Below the pieces are notes generated by a model that was not told the origin of the DNA, made no database searches, and was given only the letters and a program-made list of their open reading frames with translations. This document shows, piece after piece, positions 1-6,345 of a stretch of DNA of 6,345 nt. Position numbers and translations under genes: made by a program. Source of the stretch: Bacteroidota bacterium (GTDB lineage: Bacteria > Bacteroidota > Bacteroidia > Cytophagales > Hymenobacteraceae); NCBI GenBank assembly GCA_023424725.1, contig JAFADQ010000133.1:1-6345 (forward strand), written 5' to 3'. The stretch's first letter is position 1. The number at the start of each line of letters is the position of its first letter.

Positions 1-2
1 CT

Positions 3-122
3 GCTTTGGTAAAGGGAGGGGTTAAGGTTGTAGATGATAATGGAAAACCAATATCTCCCTCAGAAAGAGTTGCTGCTATTGTAGGAGTTACAGCCGGCAT
101 GACTGAAAATTTCTACTCGTAG
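3..122 (+). CDS. C-terminal fragment of an unrecognised protein, 5' end outside the window
   Basis: An open frame runs from the window edge to a TAG at 120-122 and encodes 39 residues or fewer, ending in the residues VGVTAGMTENFYS. The frame has no internal stop, whereas the other two forward frames are interrupted, and the codons look ordinary. The fragment is too short to assign: no catalytic motif or membrane segment is visible, and I do not recognise the family. It lies on the same strand as the polysaccharide genes, 50 bases upstream of the first glycosyltransferase, so it could be the preceding gene of the same cluster. An unrelated gene bordering the cluster is equally possible. Its frame is well supported; its function is unknown. 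Confidence 0.6.
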   Translation, partial: ALVKGGVKVVDDNGKPISPSERVAAIVGVTAGMTENFYS

Positions 123-172
123 ATAAGATAACTATTGCTGTTGCGTTTGCTTAAATATTAATAAAAAAGACA

Positions 173-1222
173 ATGGGGAAAGAAGAGGCTTTATTTAACG
201 GTTTTGCATTGCAGGAAGAGTACTTAGGTAATGAAAAGCCGATAAATAAAGTGAACCCATTGGTTTCGGTTAGAGTAGCTACTTATCAGCATGCCCCTTT
301 TATAGCAAATTGCCTTGATAGTATCCTTTCGCAGAAAACAGACTTCCCATTTGAAATAGTAGTAGGTGAAGATGAGTCGTCGGATGGTACAAGGGAAATT
401 TGTAAGAAGTACGCAGAAAAGTATCCGGATAAAATCAGGCTTTTCCTTAGAGACAGGAATCTATCTCAGTATTATGAAAATGGTAAAGTCGTTGCCCGGT
501 TTAACTCAAGATGGAATACTATGTCCTGCAGAGGTAAATATATTGCCATCTGCGAAGGCGACGACTATTGGGCTTATGAGAAAAAGCTGCAGAAGCAAGC
601 TGATTTTTTAGAAAATAACCCGAACTTTTCTTTTTGCTGTGGTGGATATATAGCTAAAAATACTATAACAGGAGAAACAAAAACGGTAATTCGCTCTAAG
701 TCAGGTAATGAGGATGAACATGGTTTTGCTTTTGGGCTTAAAGATGTAAAATCGAAATGGCTTACCAAAACCCTGACAACCCTTTATCGAAAGGCTGCGA
801 TAGATATTGAATTGTTCAATAGGTATAACTTCAGCAGGGATATTCATTTCTTTTACCACTTGTTAGTCTTAGGTAAAGGCTATTATTTTAAACAGGTATT
901 TGGCATATATAACGTTCATCCGGGAGGCATGAACAGTATGCAGCAAGGCAAGGTTAATGCAAATGCAGCATATAACTCTTATAAAGAGCTGTATGAGTTT
1001 AATAGAGATGAGTTTACAAGAGAAAAGGCAATAAAGTCGACGATAAACTTATTGAATTATAACTTGTATAATAAATATCCGGATAATACATTGGAAAAAC
1101 GCTTACGCCTTTTTAAAGAGGCTGTTTTGCTTACCCGAAATATTAAGGATTTTAAATCGCTGTTAAATGCCTTTGTGAAACGCGAAGTGAAGGACAGACT
1201 AAAAAATTCAGCATCGGAATGA
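173..1222 (+). CDS. GT2-family glycosyltransferase (GT-A fold)
   Basis: A 349-residue cytoplasmic or membrane-associated glycosyltransferase, likely transferring a sugar from a nucleotide donor onto a lipid-linked repeat unit. The N-terminal nucleotide-binding strand is at residues 30-44 (VSVRVATYQHAPFI), followed by EDESSDGT at 66-73 and the DXD-like metal and donor site CEGDDYW at 127-133. The C-terminal part carries the YNVHPGG element at 246-252, a layout common in GT2 enzymes. No transmembrane helix is evident. The ATG at 173 is the first after an in-frame TAA at 152-154, and the next in-frame Met would lie beyond the first motifs, so the start is firm. About 28 residues precede the catalytic domain. 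Its TGA overlaps the ATG of wecB (ATGA). The gene is AT-rich, particularly towards its 3' end. Donor and acceptor cannot be deduced; the family call is secure. Confidence 0.93.
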   Translation: MGKEEALFNGFALQEEYLGNEKPINKVNPLVSVRVATYQHAPFIANCLDSILSQKTDFPFEIVVGEDESSDGTREICKKYAEKYPDKIRLFLRDRNLSQYYENGKVVARFNSRWNTMSCRGKYIAICEGDDYWAYEKKLQKQADFLENNPNFSFCCGGYIAKNTITGETKTVIRSKSGNEDEHGFAFGLKDVKSKWLTKTLTTLYRKAAIDIELFNRYNFSRDIHFFYHLLVLGKGYYFKQVFGIYNVHPGGMNSMQQGKVNANAAYNSYKELYEFNRDEFTREKAIKSTINLLNYNLYNKYPDNTLEKRLRLFKEAVLLTRNIKDFKSLLNAFVKREVKDRLKNSASE

Positions 1223-2307
1223 AAGTTACCATAATAGCCGGCGCAAGGCCGAATTTCATGAAAGTGGCCCCCATTATTCATGCCATTCAGCGGGCGCGAA
1301 ACGCCGGAAAGCAGATTTCTCACCGCCTGGTGCACACCGGCCAGCACTACGACGAAAAAATGAGCGACACCTTTTTCAGGGAGCTGAACATACCGCATCC
1401 GGATTCCAATCTGGCCTGCGGCGGCGGCTCTCAGGCAGAGCAAACCGCTTCTATTCTGGTTGCCTTCGAGAAAGAGTTGCTGCAAAACCCCGCAGATCTG
1501 GTACTGGTAGTAGGCGATGTTACCTCTACTATGGCCTGTGCTGTGGTGGCCAAAAAACTGCACACCAGAGTGGCACATGTAGAGGCCGGCATCCGGTCTT
1601 TCGATATGAGTATGCCCGAAGAAATAAACCGGCTGGTAACCGACAGTATTACCGATTATTTCTTCACCACCTCCGAAACAGCCAACATTAACCTGCAGAA
1701 AAGCAGCGTACCAAACGAGCGCATATTTTTTGTGGGCAATGTGATGATTGATACCTTGCTCGCGAGCAAAGAAAAGTTTACCCGGCCAAATTTCTTCGAT
1801 ACTTTGGCGCTCTCTGCTAAAAATTACCTGGTAATGACCCTGCACAGGCCGGCTAATGTAGACGAAGGCACGAAACTAAAAAACCTGGTACACGAAATTG
1901 TAAGCAATGTACAGGGTTTGCCGGTAATTTTCCCTATCCACCCGCGCACTGCCCGGATTTTTCATGAGCTGGGGATAGAAGCCGAAAACCTGAGAATTGT
2001 GGAGCCGCTTGGATACCTGGAGTTTAATTACCTGGTAGAGCATGCAAAGGCTGTAATAACCGATTCGGGGGGCATAACGGAAGAAACCACCGTAATGGGC
2101 GTGCCCTGCCTTACGCTGCGCGATAATACCGAGCGCCCCGAAACGGTAGAGCTTGGCACTAACATGCTGGTGGGCACTAATCCGGCAAATGTTAAACCTG
2201 CCCTTAAAAAGTTATTTGCCGGCCAATGGAAAAAAGGGCAGGTGCCGCCGCTTTGGGATGGTAAGTCGGCAGAGAGGATTGTGGAAACATTGTTAAGGTT
2301 ATACTGA
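1219..2307 (+). CDS. wecB: UDP-N-acetylglucosamine 2-epimerase, non-hydrolysing
   Basis: This cytoplasmic enzyme interconverts UDP-GlcNAc and UDP-ManNAc, supplying ManNAc-type sugars for surface glycans. The 362 residues match the usual family length. The N-terminus MKVTIIAGARPNFMKVAPI is diagnostic and fixes the start. By comparison with E. coli WecB (Asp95, Glu117, Glu131, His213), the catalytic residues appear as D100 in VVGDVTST, E122 in HVEAGIRS, E134 in MPEEINR and H209 in LHRPANVD. The C-terminal GT-B half carries the UDP-binding DSGGITEE at 282-289 and RDNTERPET at 301-309. All key residues are present, so it should be active. The start overlaps the stop of the GT2 gene by four bases, implying translational coupling. 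The gene is clearly richer in GC (about 50-57% in sampled lines) than the genes on both sides. No UDP-ManNAc dehydrogenase (wecC) is present in the window, so onward use as ManNAc or ManNAcA is open. Confidence 0.97.
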   Translation: MKVTIIAGARPNFMKVAPIIHAIQRARNAGKQISHRLVHTGQHYDEKMSDTFFRELNIPHPDSNLACGGGSQAEQTASILVAFEKELLQNPADLVLVVGDVTSTMACAVVAKKLHTRVAHVEAGIRSFDMSMPEEINRLVTDSITDYFFTTSETANINLQKSSVPNERIFFVGNVMIDTLLASKEKFTRPNFFDTLALSAKNYLVMTLHRPANVDEGTKLKNLVHEIVSNVQGLPVIFPIHPRTARIFHELGIEAENLRIVEPLGYLEFNYLVEHAKAVITDSGGITEETTVMGVPCLTLRDNTERPETVELGTNMLVGTNPANVKPALKKLFAGQWKKGQVPPLWDGKSAERIVETLLRLY

Positions 2308-2308
2308 A

Positions 2309-3421
2309 ATGGAAAGAAAAGAAATACTTATAATTTCCAGATCATTCTATCCTCAGAATTCTCCCCGGTCCTTCAGAACTACCGAGTTAGCTAAGGAACT
2401 ATCTGCACAAGGTAATAATGTTACTGTTTTAACCTTTAAAAGAACTGAGCACTCTGCATTTGAGGCTAAGCATAAAGTAAATATTAAAGATCTTGGCGAT
2501 CCGGGAGAAACAGATTTATCGGGGCTAAAAAGTAAAAAGTTAAACACACTTAATAGGGTTGTAAAACGATTTAAAGAGCAGTTTTTGCTTTTTCCAGAAA
2601 TACAACTTAAGGATATTGTTTATAAAGCACTAAAAAAGGAGAAGGGGGAGCGTTACGATTTGTTAATTTCCATAGGCGCACCTCACCCGGTGCACTGGGG
2701 AGTGGCAAAGGCATTAGAAGAGAACAGAAATTTGGCGGGTTGCTGGGTCGCCGATTGTGGCGATCCCTTTATGCTTGCGAGCAACATGCAATTTAAACGG
2801 CCCTTTTATTTTCAGTATTTCGAAAAAAATTTTTGTAAGCGGGCAGACTTTATAACCATTCCTACAGAAAAAGCGAAAGAAGGTTATTACCCTGAATTCC
2901 ATGATAAAATAAGGGTAATTCCGCAAGGCTTTCGTTTTGAAGATGTAAAACTTAGTGAAAAAGCTAAGAGCGATGGTGTAGTGAAATTTGGTTACGCTGG
3001 AAGTTTAGTTCCGAAAAGGCGCGACCCTACGGAACTACTGCAATTTTTGGAAGAGGAAAACATTGAGTATAAGTTCATCCTGTATTCTAAAAATAAAGCG
3101 ATTGCTAATGAATTGGTGCAAAAGTTTGGAAGCCGTATAGATTACCGGGGCGAGGCTGATAGGATCGAATTGCTTTATCATTTGTCGGAAGTAAACTTTG
3201 TTTTAAACTTCGAAAATGTAGGAACTACACAGTCTCCAAGTAAGTTAATAGATTACGCCATTATTAAAAAGCCAATTTTATCTGTTACATCCGGAAATTT
3301 AAATAAGACAGCAGTAAATGAGTTTTTGAAAGGAGACTTTAACTCTGCATACAGAATTGAAAATCCAGACCAGTACAGAATAGAGAATATAGCGAGGAGA
3401 TTTCTGGCATTAGCAGAATAA
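2309..3421 (+). CDS. GT4-like glycosyltransferase (GT-B fold)
   Basis: A 370-residue protein with a two-domain GT-B layout, probably adding a sugar to the growing lipid-linked oligosaccharide at the inner face of the membrane. The N-terminal acceptor domain opens with ILIISRSFYPQNSPRSFRT (residues 6-24) and ELAKELSAQGNNVTVLT (26-42), the classic GT4 opening. VADCGDPF (147-154) and ADFITIPTE (179-187) resemble WbuB-type enzymes. The C-terminal donor domain starts near FGYAGSL (227-233) and contains SPSKLIDYAIIKKPILS (309-325), at the place of the usual donor-binding E-x7-E region. Here D315 stands where many relatives have Glu, so the canonical pair is not intact. The ATG at 2309 is the first after an in-frame TAA at 2294-2296. 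It lies one base after wecB and one base before the polymerase gene. Composition drops abruptly to AT-rich at its start. Sugar specificity is unknown. Confidence 0.86.
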   Translation: MERKEILIISRSFYPQNSPRSFRTTELAKELSAQGNNVTVLTFKRTEHSAFEAKHKVNIKDLGDPGETDLSGLKSKKLNTLNRVVKRFKEQFLLFPEIQLKDIVYKALKKEKGERYDLLISIGAPHPVHWGVAKALEENRNLAGCWVADCGDPFMLASNMQFKRPFYFQYFEKNFCKRADFITIPTEKAKEGYYPEFHDKIRVIPQGFRFEDVKLSEKAKSDGVVKFGYAGSLVPKRRDPTELLQFLEEENIEYKFILYSKNKAIANELVQKFGSRIDYRGEADRIELLYHLSEVNFVLNFENVGTTQSPSKLIDYAIIKKPILSVTSGNLNKTAVNEFLKGDFNSAYRIENPDQYRIENIARRFLALAE

Positions 3422-3422
3422 A

Positions 3423-4691
3423 ATGATAACAACCGGGAAACAAAATGGTTTTTATGCACTTGTGATTTTTCTGATTTCGCCACTGATTTCTTTGGCCTTA
3501 GCTTTTAGAAATTATAATACGAATTGGGCCCGGAATATTGTTTGGCTGTTTGTGGTTTTTTATGCGTTATCTTTTAGCATACCCAGTGAAACAAGCGACG
3601 CGAATGATTATAAATTAATGGTAGAATCTTGGTATCGACAGGATATAAGATTTTCCGATTTTATTTCGAATTTTTACAAAGTTAAGCCAAACTATCACTT
3701 CCGGCTTCCATTCGATGATATTTTTAATCCTGGTCTGGCTTATCTGGTTTCCAGATTTACCGATAATTTCCGCGTTTTTTACTTTTTCGTAGGTTTAGTC
3801 TTTGGATTTTTTTATTCGCGTAATATTTGGTTTTTAATAGACTTCCTGAAAATAAAGATAAAGCCTATTCATATATTAATACTAATTGCTTTTGCACTCG
3901 TTATTCCATTCTGGAATCTTAACAGTGTAAGGATGTGGACGGCTGCTCATGTTTTCTTTTACGGAGCAGCAACATACATTATAAAAGGCAAGCAGAAGCA
4001 GGGACTAGTGTTTGTGCTTATTCCCTTTTTTATTCACTTTTCATTCGTGTTACCTATATTAGTTTTTGCAACCTACTTGGTAACGGGTCCTCGTTTAAAA
4101 GTGTTTTTCTATGCTTTTTTAATTACGCTGTTTATTAACGAAATAGATTTTGGGGCAGTTAGAAATTTATTAACCTCTTTCCTGCCGGACTTCTTGCATG
4201 CCAACGTTGAAACATACACCCCCGATGAACGGATTTTGGCGGAAAGGGCTGCATTTGGTGTAAAAAAGAAAAGTTGGCATGCCGTTTATTATACATCTGT
4301 TCTGAAATGGACTGTGTATATATTAGTGATTTATACATATGCTTTTTGTAAAGATATAATAAGGCTAAATCCTAAAATTTATTCTATTTACTCCTTTGCT
4401 TTGTTATTTCTGTCATTCGCTAACTTTAGCAGTCTTATGCCTTCCGGAGGTAGGTTCTTACTAATTGCTTATTTATTTGTGTTTGTGAGTTTTTTTATAG
4501 CAACAAATTACTCTGAATTCTATGCCCGGATGAAAAATCTAATTTACCTTGTTTCGCCAGGGCTATTGTTTTATGGACTTGTATCTCTACGGATAGGATT
4601 TGATTCTTTAAATGTTAATATTTTAGGTAATTTTTTTACATTCCTTTATTTCGGATCGGTTGAACTTCCTCTTATCGAATTGATAAAGTAG
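3423..4691 (+). CDS. EpsG/Wzy-like polysaccharide polymerase candidate, polytopic membrane protein
   Basis: A 422-residue integral inner-membrane protein, the best candidate in the window for the repeat-unit polymerase. Hydrophobic segments are visible near residues 9-28, 37-53, 117-139, 148-165, 171-187, 193-218, 225-240, 287-307, 319-336, 343-361 and 371-389, so about ten to eleven helices. EpsG-family hallmarks are suggested by DANDYKLMVESW (59-70) in the loop after the second helix, NSVRMWTAAHVFFYGA (167-182) with R170, and the following short cytoplasmic KGKQKQ and FFIHFS (H205). Loops at 54-110 and 241-286 are the largest. The ATG at 3423 is the first after an in-frame TAG at 3411-3413 and lies one base past the GT4 stop. 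It is the most AT-rich gene here (27-32% GC in two sampled lines), typical of polymerase genes. Polymerases diverge strongly, so a flippase or other O-unit membrane protein is a less likely alternative. Confidence 0.8.
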   Translation: MITTGKQNGFYALVIFLISPLISLALAFRNYNTNWARNIVWLFVVFYALSFSIPSETSDANDYKLMVESWYRQDIRFSDFISNFYKVKPNYHFRLPFDDIFNPGLAYLVSRFTDNFRVFYFFVGLVFGFFYSRNIWFLIDFLKIKIKPIHILILIAFALVIPFWNLNSVRMWTAAHVFFYGAATYIIKGKQKQGLVFVLIPFFIHFSFVLPILVFATYLVTGPRLKVFFYAFLITLFINEIDFGAVRNLLTSFLPDFLHANVETYTPDERILAERAAFGVKKKSWHAVYYTSVLKWTVYILVIYTYAFCKDIIRLNPKIYSIYSFALLFLSFANFSSLMPSGGRFLLIAYLFVFVSFFIATNYSEFYARMKNLIYLVSPGLLFYGLVSLRIGFDSLNVNILGNFFTFLYFGSVELPLIELIK

Positions 4692-4713
4692 CAATAGTTA
4701 TTATATTGTAAGG

Positions 4714-5844
4714 ATGCTAAATAAAATAAAAGAGCGCCTGCGCAGCCACTCAGTCAATTTAAAAGGCTGGAAAAGTAAACGCCAAATAGTAGTGCTGGAA
4801 TCGGATGATTGGGGGAGCGTTCGGATGCCCTCGGCAGAGGCCTACCGCGAGCTGCTGAATTATGGCGTTAAAGTAGATAAGTGTCCGTACAACATGTTCG
4901 ATAAATTGGAGTCGGGGCAAGATCTGGAAGCGCTTTTCGAGGCGCTCTCGTCTGTTAAAGATTCGGCGGGCAAGCCTGCTATACTAACAGCCAACAGCAT
5001 TGTCGCAAACCCGGATTTTGCGAAGATCGCTGCTTCCGGATTTGAACGGTACTATTATGAACCAGTAACAGAAACCTATAATGCTTATTATCCTGGCGTT
5101 AATATGATGGGCTTAATTGCCCAGGGACATCAGACTGGTGTCTATAAAGCCCAGTATCATGGCCGTGAGCACCTGAATGTGAGGTACTGGATGCAGGCTT
5201 TGAAGAATAATATGCCTGAAACCAGATTTGCATTTGCCCAATCTCTGTTTGGTATAAGTAAAACCATTACAACCGAGAAAAGAAGCAGCTTTTTATCGGC
5301 TTATAATTTAGAGCGATACGAAGAAATAGAAGATCATAAAAAAATAATAATAGACGGGCTAAACCTTTTTGAGCAACAGTTCGGTTTTCGGTCGCTGTCT
5401 TTTATCGCGCCTAACTATACCTGGCACTCCGGCTTGGAGCCAGCCTTAAAGGCCAACGGCGTAGAGATAATACAGGGGGCAAGGGCGCAGCAGGCTCCTT
5501 CCGAAAACGGGATCGCGGTAAAAAAGCATGTATTGGGCAGCTTTAATACCTGCGGGCAGGTTTACCTTATCCGCAATGTACAGTTCGAGCCTACGGGTAA
5601 GCCCGGTGTAAATTGGGTTGAAAAAGCGATGCAGGATGTTTCTATCGCATTTTTTCATCAGAAGCCGGCCATTATATCTACCCACCGGCTGAATTTTATG
5701 GGGGGAATGGCGGAGAAAAACAGAACCGATAACCTGCGGCAATTAGTAACTTTGCTTTCCGGAATTGTAAAGAAATACCCGAATGTCGAGTTTATGTCTT
5801 CCGACCAACTGGGTAGCCTGATCATTTCTGAAAAAGGAAAGTAG
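4714..5844 (+). CDS. NodB-like polysaccharide deacetylase-type protein
   Basis: A 376-residue member of the polysaccharide deacetylase superfamily (carbohydrate esterase 4-like), which typically removes N- or O-acetyl groups from sugars with a bound metal. The key residues are visible: the Asp pair in ESDDWGS (D31, D32), the metal-binding HxxxH in YHGREH (H149, H153), a central IAPNYTWH (231-238) near the place of the family's third motif, and STHRLNF (H324) towards the C-terminus. The domain is longer than a minimal NodB domain, with an insertion between the first and second motifs. No signal peptide is seen: the N-terminus is MLNKIKERLRSHS, basic and hydrophilic, so a cytoplasmic location is inferred. 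The ATG at 4714 is the first after an in-frame TAA at 4684-4686. It follows the polymerase gene by 22 bases and precedes the CapA-like gene by one. Its middle part is AT-richer than both ends. The substrate is unknown. Confidence 0.87.
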   Translation: MLNKIKERLRSHSVNLKGWKSKRQIVVLESDDWGSVRMPSAEAYRELLNYGVKVDKCPYNMFDKLESGQDLEALFEALSSVKDSAGKPAILTANSIVANPDFAKIAASGFERYYYEPVTETYNAYYPGVNMMGLIAQGHQTGVYKAQYHGREHLNVRYWMQALKNNMPETRFAFAQSLFGISKTITTEKRSSFLSAYNLERYEEIEDHKKIIIDGLNLFEQQFGFRSLSFIAPNYTWHSGLEPALKANGVEIIQGARAQQAPSENGIAVKKHVLGSFNTCGQVYLIRNVQFEPTGKPGVNWVEKAMQDVSIAFFHQKPAIISTHRLNFMGGMAEKNRTDNLRQLVTLLSGIVKKYPNVEFMSSDQLGSLIISEKGK

Positions 5845-5845
5845 A

Positions 5846-6345
5846 ATGGAGCAAGCAAAAATATTTATCTCCGGCGATTTTTATGGAGGCTCTCGCGGAG
5901 GCAGCCGGGTTGGGAAATTATTTGAAGAGGGTGAGTTTGAAACCGTTTTTGGCGATATGGCTGCTGTTATGCGCTCTGTCGATATAGCAGTAACCAATTT
6001 GGAGTCGGCTGTGATAGATGCAGGTGCGCCAATAGTAAAAACAGGGCCTGTGCTGAAAGCCCCGCCTGCCGCCATAGAGGCGCTTAAATTCGCGGGTATT
6101 AACCTGGTTACGCTTTCCAATAATCATATTCTGGATTATGGCACCGAAGGCCTTTCCAATACAATACGGCTATTGCTTCAGGCCGGAATTGGTTATGTAG
6201 GGGCTTCTGATGAGCCGGAAAAAGTGCGGCAGCCTTTTTACACCCAAGTAAACTCTCAAAAAATCGCTTTTCTCAATTTTTCTGAGAATGAGTGGTCTAC
6301 CGCCACAGAGAAAGAAGCGGCGAATGCACTCAACCCGGTCTCGAA
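5846..6345 (+). CDS. CapA-family (PGA_cap) protein, 3' end outside the window
   Basis: An open frame from ATG 5846 runs off the window end with no stop, giving 166 complete codons. It shows the CapA/PGA_cap metallophosphoesterase-like fold in order: IFISGDF (6-12, D11), DIAVTNLES (46-54, N51, E53), KTGPVLKAPPAAIEALKFAG (65-84) and LSNNHILDYG (90-99, with N92, N93, H94 and D97 as probable metal-site residues), then GIGYVGAS (114-121). CapA was named from poly-gamma-glutamate capsule synthesis in Bacillus, where it is membrane anchored. Here the N-terminus MEQAKIFISG is not a signal or anchor, so a cytoplasmic protein is inferred unless the unseen C-terminus has a membrane segment. It follows the deacetylase-like gene by one base, with AAGG at 5834-5837 upstream as a weak possible ribosome site. 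No other poly-gamma-glutamate gene is seen here. Function in this cluster is open; family call is confident. Confidence 0.9.
   Translation, partial: MEQAKIFISGDFYGGSRGGSRVGKLFEEGEFETVFGDMAAVMRSVDIAVTNLESAVIDAGAPIVKTGPVLKAPPAAIEALKFAGINLVTLSNNHILDYGTEGLSNTIRLLLQAGIGYVGASDEPEKVRQPFYTQVNSQKIAFLNFSENEWSTATEKEAANALNPVS

Noticed and set aside
142..149. TGCGTTTG, a 7-of-8 match to the Bacteroidota -7 element TAnnTTTG in the gap before the first glycosyltransferase
   Set aside because: The mismatch is at the conserved A, and no TTG -33 element lies at the expected distance upstream, so a promoter cannot be supported.
366..611. Forward 81-codon open frame inside the GT2 gene
   Set aside because: It is an out-of-frame shadow of a gene with clear catalytic motifs and has no family resemblance.
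1057..1845. Long reverse-strand open frame of 262 codons opposite wecB
   Set aside because: It is antisense to the clearly functional wecB and the end of the GT2 gene, its translation resembles no family, and its openness fits codon bias in the GC-rich sense gene.
4692..4708. Inverted repeat CAATA / TATTG between the polymerase and deacetylase-like genes
   Set aside because: A five-pair AT-rich stem with a seven-base loop and no following T-run is too weak for a terminator and is expected by chance.
5881..6127. Two overlapping reverse-strand open frames of 69-79 codons
   Set aside because: They lie fully opposite the CapA-like frame, which carries recognisable family motifs; they are shadows.

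Overview
The window is a stretch of a surface-polysaccharide (O-antigen or capsule) biosynthesis locus. All recognisable genes lie on the + strand and are packed head to tail. Weak or absent Shine-Dalgarno sequences, A-rich leaders before the ATGs, and the wecB / GT / EpsG-like polymerase / NodB-like / CapA-like gene content suggest a member of the Bacteroidota. A Cytophagales-type genome of about 50% GC is my guess, inferred from style and not from any marker gene.

Layout: the last 38 residues of an unrecognised gene (3-122) and a 50-base gap come first. Then follow a GT2 glycosyltransferase (173-1222), the non-hydrolysing UDP-GlcNAc 2-epimerase WecB (1219-2307), a GT4-like GT-B glycosyltransferase (2309-3421), a polytopic EpsG/Wzy-like polymerase candidate (3423-4691), a NodB-like polysaccharide deacetylase-type protein (4714-5844), and the start of a CapA-family (PGA_cap) metallophosphoesterase-fold protein (5846 to the window end). 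From 173 onward the junctions are a 4-base overlap, 1 base, 1 base, 22 bases and 1 base, so one transcript is very likely.

How the genes could work together (inference): WecB supplies UDP-ManNAc, the two glycosyltransferases add sugars to a lipid-linked repeat unit, and the polytopic protein polymerises the units. The NodB-like and CapA-like proteins would modify the glycan or its precursors. Neither of these two has a visible signal peptide, although the CapA-like protein is incomplete here.

Base composition is strongly mosaic. By hand counts on sample lines, wecB is about 50-57% GC, the GT2, GT4 and polymerase genes are mostly about 25-40%, and the deacetylase-like gene is about 52% at both ends with an AT-richer middle (about 39%). 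This is the most striking non-gene signal. It fits cassette exchange in a serotype-determining region. I see no mobile element, CRISPR array, RNA gene or convincing terminator, and no non-coding gap longer than 50 bases.
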